A model generated the notes under the pieces. That model searched no databases. It saw nothing but the letters and a program-made list of their open reading frames with translations, and had not been told where the DNA came from. From contig NC_081824.1 in the NCBI RefSeq assembly GCF_030867095.1, positions 352,692,203 through 352,756,202 on the forward strand: DNA of 64,000 nucleotides. The letters run 5' to 3'. The DNA is from Alligator mississippiensis (Eukaryota; Chordata; Crocodylia; Alligatoridae). Positions 22,074 through 32,844 of the stretch are shown here, in pieces. Made by a program: the position numbers and the translations under genes. The stretch's first letter is position 1, and each line of letters starts with the position of its first letter.

Positions 22074-23219
22074 GGCATAACTATTGTTATGTTCTACTAT
22101 GTGTATTGTCCATGCTTCTGGGCTTTGTTGGGTGTCTCCCCTCCACCCCGGCTACATGTGTCAGAATGATTTAAGCCTTCCTCAGAGGCATTGGCTGCTG
22201 GCACCAGGGCTCAGAGGGGTGGCCATAGTCCCCCTAGTGCCGCTGCTGCTCACCCTGCACAGTCTGTGGCAGCTGTGCCCATCCCACTCCCACCCATAGT
22301 GCAGCCCCCCTGCAGGGAAATGGCTTGCACTCCTGGGAAACTATGACAGAGTCTGCTGCCCCCATCAAGGTCCCTGTCCCCTTGTCACTCCAGGGGAAGG
22401 GGTGTGGCCAGAGACCCGCTAGCATGGCCCTCTTAGGCGAGGGGGCAGGGGCAGAGCTTATACCACCATTTGCCCTTCGCATGGAGTGATCGGCAGAGGT
22501 GGCAGTTGGGGCTAGCAGACCCTGGCTGTGGTCTCCTGGGGGCAGAGGGGTTGGAGTGGGGAATAAAGCTCTTCCTTGCCCCCTCTGCCTCAGGGGGCCA
22601 TGCTGGCCACATCTGTGACCCTGCTGCTGCAGCAGTGAGGGGGGAGCACCAGAACGACCCCAGTTCGTGCTAGCGGGACAGGGAGGGGGTGAATTAAACC
22701 CCCTCCCTGGTCAATTCACTTGACGCTACTGCCGGGTCAGGCCACAGCCCCCATTGCTGGAGCAGCGAGTGGAGAAATGCCTGGCAGGTCTGTGCTGGTG
22801 GGACAGGAGAAAGAGTGGGGAATAAACCTCTTCCCTGCCCCCTTTGCCTTGTGCAGGGGTGTGTTGTCTGGTCATGCCCCTCCCCCTGCCCCTGCCCCAA
22901 TCTGGCTAGGGACCAGAGGGGTGGGGCCAGCCCTGCTCTGCTGGAGCAGAGAGCACAACCCAGGCCAAGGCTGCAGAGCATTCTGGGATGCTGGGGGACT
23001 CTGGTTTAACTAAAACAAGTAATGGGTCTAGGGCAGAAGTTCCATAAACCAGGTTGAGCTCAATCATTTAACTTTGATACTATATTCAACCCGGTTTATC
23101 TAAAACCAGTTTCGGCCATTTTAAAACTGATTTATGTGCACTGAACTTATGTTCTGTTACAGGTTTAAACCAGTTTCTGATAACTTAAACCAGTTTATGT
23201 GCAACTTTTGTCCCTAACC
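22074..23219 (+). mobile_element. Harbinger-like element, family H1, 1146 bp, nested in CR1
   Basis: CTA at 22071-22073 and 23220-23222 flanks it. The left end GGCATAACTATTGTTATG and the reverse of the right end, GGTTAGGGACAAAAGTTG, form a weak inverted repeat. The last 190 bases match the family copies at 13477 and 17961. The middle is GC-rich and contains a unit duplicated at about 259-bp spacing (GAGTGGGGAATAAA at 22554 and 22813) and a perfect 12-bp hairpin with a 7-nt loop at 22679-22709. The host CR1 is interrupted precisely here, which fixes the order of insertion. Confidence 0.7.
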
Positions 23220-23222
23220 CTA

Positions 23223-23410
23223 TTGACCATCTTTTATAGAAGCAGGACATTGGCAGGTTAGGGTGTGCCAGGGTTGATGGTAGTCTTATGTAGAATTCAG
23301 ATTATGGATTGTATAAAATGATTTGGATAGGAATGATCCTGCCTCTGGCAGAGGGTTGGGCTAGATGACCTTGGAGGGCCCTTCCAGCCCTACTTCTCTG
23401 TGATTCTATG
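23223..23410 (+). mobile_element. CR1 LINE, 3' tail, second half of split copy
   Basis: After the nested element, GGATTGTATAAAATGATTTG, GATCCTGCCTCTGGCAGAGG, GTTGGGCTAGATGACC and CCTTCCAGCCCTACTTCTCT complete the CR1 3' end, finishing GTGATTCTATG. Confidence 0.85.
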
Positions 23411-23414
23411 AGTA

Positions 23415-23820
23415 TATTTTAAAAGTCTTTACAGGCTATAATAGATGACAAGGATGTAAACAGATCAAGGCATTCATCTTTTATTTTGTTATCTCAAATC
23501 AATGTGACAATAGGGATGTTATAATTAGTAATTTCCCAGTAGGCAGAGCTATGGCATGGTCACATTTAAGTACTTGGAAAACTTAAATGCTTGATGAGAG
23601 GACAGCATTTGTGGTGGAAGGAATTAAAACCTGAATGGTGCCTCATTTTTTGATCTACCTCTTAATGCTTCTGCACAAAAAGGAAGAACTCTGAATGCTG
23701 AGGAGCCTCACAAGGATTAAACTCCTCTTTAATCTTTTTCAACATCTACAGGCAGCCACTAAGTGAACTGGCTACATAATATGGAGTCAAGTGTCAGTGT
23801 TACCTTGACAGAAGGTTCTA
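23415..23820. other. Unassigned DNA
   Basis: No gene or repeat end seen. Confidence 0.4.
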
Positions 23821-23829
23821 CTTATTTCC

Positions 23830-24120
23830 CATGTATGTCCACCCCACTGTCACTTAGATGGCTCAGTGCTTGGTTGATATCAGGAAGAATACCTGGCTGA
23901 TGCTGAACCCAATCAAGACAAAGGTAATGCTATTGGGCAGAGGCAAGTATTTTGAAGTGTGCACAGTCTCCTTTGCTTAAAGATTCACATTCACAATTGG
24001 TTAGTTGAATTTGGATCTCAGCAGTGCTCCTGGATTCCTCACTGATGCAAATCTATCACATAGCATCATCTGTAAGTAATATGAGGTTAGTCTGTTGCTA
24101 TGGAACTCAAGAGCAAATGG
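23830..24120 (+). mobile_element. L2-type LINE, end of ORF2
   Basis: At 23900-23956 the plus strand reads M-L-N-P-I-K-T-K-V-M-L-L-G-R-G-K-Y-F-E, matching the conserved L-N-P-x-K-T-E-V-x-x-x-G block after the RT domain of L2-clade LINEs. Some 75 bases later another frame gives A-V-L-L-D-S-S-L-x-x-x-x-H-I, the next conserved block of that family. Frameshifts and stops separate the blocks, so this is an old dead copy. Confidence 0.65.
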
Positions 24121-24124
24121 GAAA

Positions 24125-24406
24125 AGCAATTCAGGTAATGCTCAACAGACTTACAAATATGTTTGTAAAAAAGGCCAGAATATTAGTCAGAGAGTTTTAA
24201 TCGCTTATCTTTTAACAAGATGGAACAATAATAATGAAGTGATGGATGTTTTTGAGAGGTAGGTTAGGATTATTTTATAATGTACTGTTGACTACAAGAT
24301 CAGAGGCCACCCTAACTTTAAGAAAATAATCAAGTACCAGCAAAATCAAGCTGAAATTTAGAAGTACCTAGGATCTAACAATAGCAATATTTCAGGTTTC
24401 AAATGC
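24125..24406. other. Unassigned DNA
   Basis: This may include more eroded LINE sequence. Nothing else is seen. Confidence 0.35.
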
Positions 24407-24414
24407 ACATAAAC

Positions 24415-24780
24415 CAGTGGTGCTCAAAACTTTCAGCGACACAGGCCAATGGTGCATGGCTAGACCACAGCTGGATCCCATGTGAGGTTGGTGCCCTGTG
24501 TGCCTGATGCATTGCAGATCAAGCCCTGTGCTGCCTCAGCCTGGTTTCATGTGCCCAGATTGGGTGCTGCAGTGCCCTGGCCCCATGTGCCCAGATTGGG
24601 CCCAGTCTCACCTTCATAAGCTGGGATCCAGCCCTGCATTGCCCCAGCATTGTGTGCCCAGTCTCCCCCTGCCACTGCTCCCTTGCTGTCAAATTTTCAG
24701 ACCGATGGGGAGCCCAGGAGCCTGTAGGAAATGGTTCTGCAGGTTGAATCTTGCTTTTGGACTGGGGTTGAGCACCCCTA
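24415..24780. mobile_element. hAT MITE, 366 bp
   Basis: The ends CAGTGGTGCTCAA and TTGAGCACCCCTA are inverted repeats. The 8-bp target duplication is ACATAAAC (24407-24414) and ATATAAAC (24781-24788), one mismatch. The interior contains imperfect repeats of CCCATGTGCCCAGATTGGG. A relative in reverse orientation ends at 54924. No coding capacity. Confidence 0.85.
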
Positions 24781-25003
24781 ATATAAACTACTGCATGCAA
24801 GATAATAACGAAGAAAACGTAAATATTTTCCACATATCTAATGAAATATGAGATTCTAACATCAAATTCCTAGTGAAGAGCTGAAGTGTCTTCAGTCAGT
24901 TCATCATGGTTTCAATGGGGTATAGATCAGCCAACGCTAACAGTGGGATATGAAAATAAGTATAATAAAGATTCTTTAAAGATATAAGCCATCTGACCAG
25001 GGG

Positions 25004-25312
25004 TGACATGTAGGGGGTGCATGTGCATCCCCTGAGTGTGGCGGTGCACCCCCTGCAAAAAGGCACTGGTGGTGATTGCGGGCGGTCCACGATCACTGCT
25101 GGCTGCCACCGCTGCTGCCAGTGGTGCCTGTGGGTGGTCACCGACCCTTGGTTGGCACTTGCTACCCCCCTCCTCTGCTGCCAGCAGTGCCGGTGGTGTC
25201 TGTGGGAGCTCCTTGCTTCCCGCCACCGGCCTCCCGCCTCCACGCTTCTGCCACTGCCAGCAGAGCTGTGCCCCACCAGCTGCCGGGGGCATGTGCCATT
25301 CATGCTTCTGAC
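25004..25312 (+). mobile_element. GC-rich repeat with hAT-like left end
   Basis: It begins CAGGGGTGACATGTAGGGGG and has a self-complementary GGTGCATGTGCATCCCC start. The rest is GC-rich with short CTGCTGCCAG-type repeats. A related GGGGGGCACATGCTCCCC stretch occurs at 53585. No right terminus or duplication was found. Confidence 0.4.
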
Positions 25313-25319
25313 TAAGCAA

Positions 25320-25890
25320 AACAATAGACCCATACTTCTAAACACATCACAAGCTAAGCTAAGAGGAGGTAAAAACTGAATGTTGAATGGCACAGAACAT
25401 TTCAGTATCAACAAAATACAGGATGAGGTTAGCACCAACTGCTGCAGCTATCTTTGCAGAGGAGTGAACTGACCTGTTCACTTTTGTTATATATGGATGT
25501 CTCCAAATGAAGTGGCTCAGCTGTGCCAAGATGTGTCTCAGCACAGATGATCTGCTTTTTTTGGGTTAAATATGTCACCCCTTGTCCCATATGTTGATTG
25601 TGCAGTACAATGGGAGACACATTCCTCACTTACAGAGGAATCTCCAGCTATCTCCAGAGTATATCTCTGCAAGTGGGGAAAGCTGGGCCAGGTCTCCCAG
25701 GGCTTGAGGGACCAGATCCTGTGCAGGAATTCCCAGGGCACAAAGCACCAAGCTGCTCAAGCTGTGGGGAAACTGGAGAGTGTGGGCAGCTCTAGGCTGT
25801 CCACATTCACCCTCCATAAAGCAAATAGATGTCTGCTGCAATAAAGAGGTGCAAATTATTACTGCCTTTTGTTGTAGTCAGAAATTTGGG
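25320..25890. other. Unassigned DNA
   Basis: Overlapping frames of 60-90 codons on both strands show no recognisable family. No repeat ends seen. Confidence 0.4.
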
Positions 25891-25899
25891 CATTTGTGG

Positions 25900-26437
25900 T
25901 GTAACACTTCTACCCTGCAGCCTGCGTGTGAGGCTTCTGCCATGCAGCCAGTGTGTAACTAGGTCAGCTGCACTCCATTCTCTAAGTAGGACCAGCTGAG
26001 ACCCAGCCCCTTCCCCTGATTGGTTCTGGGGCCGATTTTAAGGAAATCCTGCAGCACCTAGACCCTGCTGCACAATGTACTGGCTTCAGTCTTTGAGTGG
26101 GTCCTGCCTCTTGAGACTTACCTGGTTCTTGCCCTGGTACCCTTCACCAGGTACTCAGCCCTTTGGACTTTGGACTCCAGTTTGACTTCACTTTACTTCC
26201 TGACATCTGATTCTGGTAACCCTCTGCCTCCATGGTTGAACTCCAGTTGACCTCGGCTCACTTCCTGAACCTTGATCCTGGTTAACCCCCTGTCTCGGTG
26301 CTTAGCTTCTGACTTCTGATTCTCTGGTTTATAATTCAGATCTGCCCTCTGTTGCTTTAATCCTCAGTTTACCTTTGCAATCCCTGGTTCATTCCTGGTT
26401 CTACCCACTAGGCATGACACTCCTATGGACCATGACA
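25900..26437 (+). mobile_element. Solo LTR, 538 bp
   Basis: It starts TGTAACAC and ends CCATGACA (TG..CA), and is flanked by a perfect 5-bp duplication TGTGG (25895-25899 and 26438-26442). It contains a CCAAT-type sequence (ATTGG at about 26019), a TTTATAAT TATA-like box near 26329 and a 66-bp unit repeated in tandem (ACTCCAG at 26174 and 26240). No internal retroelement sequence follows, so it is a recombined solo LTR of a Gypsy-like element or an endogenous retrovirus; the class cannot be settled from the LTR alone. Confidence 0.7.
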
Positions 26438-26449
26438 TGTGGTATGAAA

Positions 26450-27860
26450 ATAGGTATGGGCATCTGTTTTGCTTTCATTGTGTGCTGCCATGAAAACAAA
26501 GTCTATTTCTAGTCTTTTACTCCAGGTGGTCCAATGGCACTTTAGAGAGAGTGAATCTGTGGGTGCTCATTCCCTTATGGGACAAGATTCTGGGAATAGG
26601 ACTTTGGGGCTTGCCTATACTGTGTCCCCAGGGCTCCTAGGGAACATCACTCTTGAACATGCTCTGCCCACCTGCTTCTGTTTACGCGCAGTGAAGCAAG
26701 GCAGTGAACTGGCTCTGGGGGCGCTCCACATGACCTCCATCTAGAGAGGTTTTGAGAGTAGCTAAGGATGCTTCTCCCCTCACTGTCATCACCCAAGCAG
26801 CATCACTGCTTCATATTTGGATTTGGTGTTTGTGGGTGGGAGTGGGTAGGCTCAAAAAAGTCATATCCTGAGGAAGGACATAACTCTGGTGTTCTCGTGG
26901 TCACATGCCATACTGCCAGGCAGGCATGCCCCAGCTCCTGTCCATAGTATGGTCTTCCCAGTATCCCCAGGTGTGTGCACAGCATGGGAAACCCAACTGC
27001 CTCTGCCACTTGCACAGCTTGGGCGGACTGGCTCCCCAGTGCCTCCCTCACCTTTCCTGGCTATGTGTACTGCCTAGACCCCTACCCCTCCACCACACAC
27101 ACAACCTGGTCCCTCCCTCTCTCAGTCCTGGACACATATGCCATGCAGGCAGTCCCTCTTCTCCCAGCACAGGCAGCCCATCTCCCCCTGTTGTACACTC
27201 ATCACCCACTTCCCAGATGCACACACCACCCACCCACCCGTCATGCTGGTAGCCCAATTCCATTCTTTGCTGTGTACACAGCTGGGGCTCCCTAGTCCCC
27301 TTCTGGCCACCAGGGCAGGAGCAACTGTGGTAGGTGGAATGACTGCCAGGATGGAGCCTAGAGGCATTCTCTCACTGAAGATATGTCATATCCAAGAGGA
27401 GTATGTTCAGGATGGAAAAGAGCTCAGTACATTTGGGATTTACTTTAGAACTGAATCATTAAGGCAAATAAGAGCCCTAGTGTAGGGTATTTGGATATTC
27501 CTAACATACATGAATCATTTTGTGTAATCTTTGTTTGTTAAGTAAGTAGTTTCAACTAGATAGCACTCCATTTGAGCATGAAACAGGCAGCCTGCTATTT
27601 CTGGTGGGGTGAAGTGTAGCTTGTACTGATCTATTAATTTTTTAAAAATCAGTTCCTGGAACTAAAACAGAAAAAAACATTCCTTTGACATTAAATCTAT
27701 TTTTTTCATTACAGTGAATCCAGAATGACTTCTCTGAGGCTGATTCAGTTTCTCAAAAGGATTTGTACTAGTGGGTGGAGCCTAATTTGACTCCCCTCCT
27801 CTTTTTGCCTTGGTGTATAGCTATACTGTAGTTATGGCTGCTTGTCTAGATACACCCAAG
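26450..27860. other. Unassigned DNA with a C-rich block
   Basis: 26890-27340 is C-rich with CCAGTGCCTCCC and CACACACAACC-type low-complexity strings and frames of about 100 codons in several phases, which is compositional. It resembles the interior of the GC-rich repeats but has no visible ends. Confidence 0.35.
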
Positions 27861-27872
27861 CTAGCTTTATGC

Positions 27873-28098
27873 TAGTGGTTTTCAAACTTCCTAAAGTCAC
27901 AGAATCCTTTCTTATCACTTCTACTGTGCAACAGCCACCCCTATCCCGTGGGCTGATATGGAGCCCGGTGACCTGGCCTGGCAATGGCAGCATACCGCTT
28001 CCCTGCCTGCTCCACAGTTACTCTAAATCTCTTTGCCAAACCCCTGGTGACCTATCATGGAACCCCAGGGATCCGTGGAAAACAGTTTGAAAACACTG
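27873..28098. mobile_element. hAT MITE, 226 bp
   Basis: The ends TAGTGGTTTTCAAACTT and CAGTTTGAAAACACTG are inverted repeats, and a perfect 8-bp duplication CTTTATGC lies at 27865-27872 and 28099-28106. This is one of the clearest insertions in the window. Confidence 0.9.
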
Positions 28099-28196
28099 CT
28101 TTATGCTTAAGATATTGGTAGCAGTGTAGTCAGAGCAGCATGGAGCTCAGTGCTTACTGCAAAACCCTACTGAGACAATGGGTAAACATTTTAGCA

Positions 28197-28903
28197 CTGT
28201 GGTTGTCAAATGGGTGTACGCATAATTAAAAAGGTCATATGGGGCGGGGGGGCGGGGGGAGGGAAGAGAGGGATGGTTTCTGCTGCTATGCGCACCCTGG
28301 CAGAGGCCCAGGGGGCATGTTCCCGCCAGATCAGTATGTGGGGCGGAGGTGGCTGCCGCTGCACTCTGGGCTTTGCACGTGACTGCAGCTGCCCCAGGAG
28401 CAGTGCAACACTATGTGCCTGCTGCCGCCGGGCTGCACCATGCCCCCTGCCTGCCCAGCGGTGGGACACATGTGGCATCACACCGCTCTTGGGACAGCTG
28501 CAGTGGCACACAAAACCCAACACGAATTGGCAGCTGCCTCTGCCCTGCACACAGATTGGGGGGGCACGTGTCTTCTGAGCCTCTGCCAGGATGTGCACAG
28601 CAGTGGGATCCCGCTCATACCTCTAGATGAGCCACCTGGGCTCTGATTGTCCCATGACCTGGCCTGGCCAGGGCCCCATTCACCCCAACCGCTGCCTCAG
28701 TCTGTGCCCCACTCCCTCCCTCACTGCAGGGGCCTCAATGTGCACCCCCAACACAGCCTTTCCTCTCCCTCACAGACTTACCTGCTGGTGGGGGGGGCAC
28801 GTGCTCAGCCCCCCACCCCCAATAATTTTAATATAAAGGGGTACATGAGCAGAAACTTTGAGACAGAAGGGGTGCGCTTGTTAAAAAAGGTTGAAAACCC
28901 CTG
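28197..28903. mobile_element. hAT MITE, 707 bp, with large internal palindrome
   Basis: The ends CTGTGGTTGTCAA and GGTTGAAAACCCCTG are inverted repeats. The duplication is TTTTAGCA (28189-28196) and TTTCAGCA (28904-28911), one mismatch. Inside, arms at about 28285-28435 and 28447-28602 are mutually complementary (CCTGGCAGAGGC with GCCTCTGCCAGG; GACTGCAGCTGCCCC with GGGACAGCTGCAGTGG). Minus- and plus-strand conceptual translations mirror each other. The right third, with GGGGCCTCAAT and ACTTACCTGCTGG, matches 18785-18825; read on the minus strand the latter is a perfect CAG/GTAAGT splice-donor consensus. Confidence 0.85.
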
Positions 28904-28919
28904 TTTCAGCAGATAGCCC

Positions 28920-29385
28920 ATGCTTACCTTTGTAGTCTTGCTGCTACACTGAGTAGTCTAAGCTAGCTTGTTTAAGAGTATGTAAACATACTGCTGTATG
29001 GCCATATTATTTGCTTCTTAATATATGAAAACAGGCTTCTCAATTTCTGTCACCTTTTAGATAAGACATGCTTACACATATAAGATATCCAAATCTTCCC
29101 TTCATTGCCAGGAAAGAAAAAAAAATTGACTTATCAACAACATTTTGACTAGTATGGTCAGATAGTGCAGAATTCTAAAACGTATTTCTAAATGCCATAT
29201 TTCTTGCATACAACATGCCTCCCCTGCCCCCAAATAAGATATATACCTTATTTTTGAAATGGGGCTTAAAAGTACCTTTTAAGTGTACCTATTTAAGAGA
29301 AAACACTGCAATCCCATGTCCTTTAACCTTCATTTTCCCCTCCCTGTTTTCAACCATCTAAAGTGAGGTGCAAGGTGCTCTTAGA
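28920..29385. other. Unassigned DNA
   Basis: AT-rich; nothing recognised. Confidence 0.4.
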
Positions 29386-29393
29386 GCCTTGTT

Positions 29394-30254
29394 ACATGTT
29401 ATACTTTGAGCTGTACAAATGTTGATTAACTTAATGCTTGCTTGGAGTTTGGAGCAGTCACACTTAGCACCCTTATCTGACTGTCCCCCATCTGCACAGC
29501 TGTACTTTGGCACTAGAGGCCTGGTGAGCAGGGAGGTCCTTTCCAGCCCTACTTCTCTATGATTCTTCATGCTTCACCTGTCCATCACTTGCCACAGCAG
29601 CAGTCCTAGACCAGCATTTTTCAACCCATGGGTCGTGACCCAAAAGTGGGTTGCAAGAATATATGAAAGGGTCATGAGCAAACTTTAAAAAATGGATCAA
29701 CAAACTTTAAAAATGGATTTTCCTTTAAAGGAGCAAAGCGTGGGAAACCGTGGTTTTCCCTTGCAGGCTGGCAGGGTTTCAGCCTGCAAGGGGTGGCTTG
29801 GGGCCCTCCTGCCCCACACCCTCCTGCTCCATACACCCATTTTGCCCCCACCCTTTCCCCACACACTGTGGGGCAAAGGGTTGGGAGTGAGGGGCATGGG
29901 TCGGGACTGGCCATCAATGTTTACAAATATGTCCTGGTACAAAAAAGATTGAGAGCTGCTGTTCTAGACTGTGGGGAGGGGAGGGAGGAGCCAGGGTCCC
30001 TTGAGATTGAGGCTGAGGGACTTGGTGGGGGGCTGCATAGGGAGGTCACTGCCCTCCTGGCGTCTGCAACCCATGTGGTCTGGGCTCGCTGTCACACACA
30101 TCCAGGCACTTTTCCTGGCCACATGCATCCCTCGGGTTGTTCAAAGTGCCTGGGCAACTTCAGCCTGAGCGGGGCTTAGCAGCTCCCCTGCCTCTCCCTG
30201 CACTCCCCACCCATCCCCCTCAGCTCTGCCCCACTGTAACATGTAATGAGGCCT
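29394..30254. mobile_element. Element A: transposon with GRGCCTTGTTACA ends
   Basis: The left end GAGCCTTGTTACATGTTATA and the reverse of the right end, AGGCCTCATTACATGTTACA, form an inverted repeat. Flanks are TTA and TGA, compatible with a decayed TWA site. At 29530-29572, about 135 bases inside, lies a CR1 3' terminus (CCAGCCCTACTTCTCTATGA). A 350-bp hAT MITE is nested at 29612-29961. The first 185 bases are homologous, inverted, to the right end of element B. Confidence 0.5.
29612..29961. mobile_element. hAT MITE, 350 bp, nested in element A
   Basis: The ends CAGCATTTTTCAACC and GATTGAGAGCTGCTG are inverted repeats, and the duplication is TCCTAGAC (29604-29611) and TTCTAGAC (29962-29969), one mismatch. 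ATGGGTCGTGACCC next to the left end is a local palindrome. Confidence 0.85.
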
Positions 30255-30345
30255 TGAGAGATCAGGTTTCTAGAGTCCTTCCAGCCCCAGAGGATTTGTC
30301 CCAGAAGAGCAGCCTGACCCTCAGGCTTAGGATAGACACAGCTAA

Positions 30346-31801
30346 GGGCCTTGTTACAGGTTAATTTTTTGTGGCTCCCAGAGCTCCTAACCCCTGGATT
30401 GTCTGCACATTAACACCTTTAAGTGGCTCAAAGTTATGGCATTGCAGGACAGGATTATCTCTGCTCTGCACAATCCAGCTCCTGTTCCATTAACATGTGG
30501 CCATTCCCCCGGGATGTGCCACTCCAGTTAAAGTTCTCCAGTATCCCAGGATGCAGTGGTCCCTCCCCCACCCTCCTGTTCTGTGGGCTGTCACACCCCC
30601 AGCTGCTTAGTGGAGTGGCCCAGGGACTGGAGCCACAGCTTTTCTATTTCCCCCAGCCTCCAGTCCTCCAGTCCAGGACTAGTGGCCTGATGCACCTTTC
30701 CCCACCATGCTGAGCTTGTCTGGGCGGGCAGCCACTGCTGAACCCCATGTTCCCCCACCCTGCCAAGCCCTGGGGAGCAGACAAAAGTGTAGCCAACCCC
30801 AGAGAGCCCCCAGACTCAGCTGGGCTCTGAGCCTTGCGGCTAGAACAGCGCCCTGCTCCACACACTTGATCCACATGCAGCCCACCAAGAGCTGGTGGTG
30901 GCTGCTGCAGGATGGGGGCCAGCCTGCTGCTGGGAAAGCCACTGCTCCAAGGTGGGGCTGCTGTGGGTAGATCTGGGCTGCAAATGTGGTGCTTTGCTGT
31001 TGCTCATGTGGACATGGGAGCCAGCTTCAGGCAGACTCCGCTCCCAGCTGCAAAGTGAAGCCAACTTGTGGGGGGGAGGTAGGGGTAGAGTTGGCTACAC
31101 CAGCTTCTCCCACTACTGCAGCCCCCAGCCCCAGCTCTGGCCTTGGCCCTGTGCCTGCTGTTCCTGTCTGCCACTGCTGCCAACTTCCTGGTGCTACTGC
31201 CTGGATCTCCCCCAACCCCAGTGCACAGGGGTGTCTTTCTGCTCACCTTGCACACTTCTGGGCTGCCTCCACCAGGCCTGGGAGCACCAAGGAGTGAGGG
31301 GGCAATATGGATGTGGTGGAAAGCTGAGGTAAAGCCTGTAGGGAGAGAGGAAGGGGAGCATTTGAGCCCCCCTCAGGTTGAGGTTGCCTGGACACACCGC
31401 CTAAGGGATGTGTGTGGCTGGGAGATGCACCTGGACATGTGTGATAGCAAGCCCAGAGCACATGGGAGCCAGGTGAACAGTGACCTTGCTATGCAGCCCT
31501 CACTCAAGTCCTTCAGCCTCCCTCTCCAGGGATCTTGTCACCTCCCTTCACCCCCTCCTTGCAGTCTAGAATACGGGTGCTGCAGTGGGCAAGGGGCATT
31601 CAAAGCATAGACAACCATAGAGATGTAGGGCTGGAAGCAACCTCTGTGCTCACCAAGCTACTAGTGGAAAGCCACAGCTGTGCAGGTGGGGGATAGTTAG
31701 AGAAGGTTTCTAGACTGCCAAATGTGACTGCTCCAAACTCCATGGTAGCACTAAGCCAGTCCTCATTTGTGTGGCTCAAAGTATAATGTGTAACAAGGCC
31801 C
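30346..31801. mobile_element. Element B: 1.46-kb GC-rich transposon, same end type as A
   Basis: The left end GGGCCTTGTTACAGGTTAAT and the reverse of the right end, GGGCCTTGTTACACATTATA, form an inverted repeat; flanks are TAA and TCA. The interior (30480-31600) is GC-rich. The rightmost 190 bases include a reversed CR1 3' terminus (AGATGTAGGGCTGGAAG at 31620-31636) and align with 29394-29575 in the opposite orientation. Long frames inside are compositional; no transposase motif is visible. Confidence 0.5.
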
Positions 31802-31804
31802 TCA

Positions 31805-32765
31805 ACCTAGGCAAGTGCTCTAGGCTATTTATGGAGGAAGACAACTTTTAAGTGGTGTGGTAGGTAGATGTAGTTGTCCAGTTGCCTGTGCACATGAGAA
31901 GTCCTGGTGTGATGCATATATTTTATACACTCAGGAGGGAGTGGGATTCTGACCAGACAGATGATTTTAGCTGAAGTTAAAATTCTCTACTGAGATGAAT
32001 GGGCATGCTTTCTGGGTAACCAAGAATCCATCTCTGAAGTCATCTGAGTGCTGCCTATTGAAATGAGTGAGAGAACTGTATGGTTCTGCAGGCTAAAGTA
32101 GAATTCAGCTCTGGGGACACACAAGCTGCACAATATCTCCTCAATGAAAGCACAGGAAAATGGTGTGCAGGCAAAGTAGAATGCCTTCCTGACCCTGGCT
32201 GTGGATGGCAGCTACACATTAGGCACGTAGTGACTGAAAATAAATTTAACCTTAAGTGTCTGATATAATGATACACTTCAGTAAGCACTGTTCTTAAACC
32301 AAGATGTTCAAATTAATCATTTTAATTTCAGTTTGCGACTGCTGGATTTGTCTTTTTGCCTCTTCCTGTTTTTCCTGTTTCTACCAGATGTGTTGCAGCA
32401 GTAACTTGATGTGAAGTAAGGTCGTAACTGATGATAACCCAATTTGTTAACTAATGGTGACTCACCATAATGACTTTAGAGACACAGGATTACTTGTATT
32501 TTTATAAATTCTAAATAATCTTGTCTTATCCCCTGTGTGAACTGATACCCTTTGTTATTCATTCAAAATGTATATAATTCAGCAAGGGAGGGGGGATTTT
32601 GAAGGAAAAGGATGCATCCTGCTCCAAAATGGAAAATACTGTATTTATCATTTTAAAAAGAACAAAAAAGATCTGTAAGTTATGTGGGTTTCTGTGACAG
32701 TAATTATCCTTCTATTCAGGAATGAGTAATTACATTATTCTGTATGCTAAACCCCATAGTTACAT
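31805..32765. other. Unassigned DNA
   Basis: No gene or clear repeat end. Confidence 0.4.
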
Positions 32766-32770
32766 GGCTT

Positions 32771-32803
32771 GTGCGTGTGTGCACGCACACACACACAAAT
32801 GCA

Positions 32804-32839
<36 letters not shown>

Positions 32840-32840
32840 T
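32771..32840. repeat. Compound (GT)n/(CA)n microsatellite
   Basis: A short GTGCGTGTGTG run, then CA runs broken by AAATGCACG; the longest has about 14 CA units. Confidence 0.95.
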
Positions 32841-32844
32841 GCAC

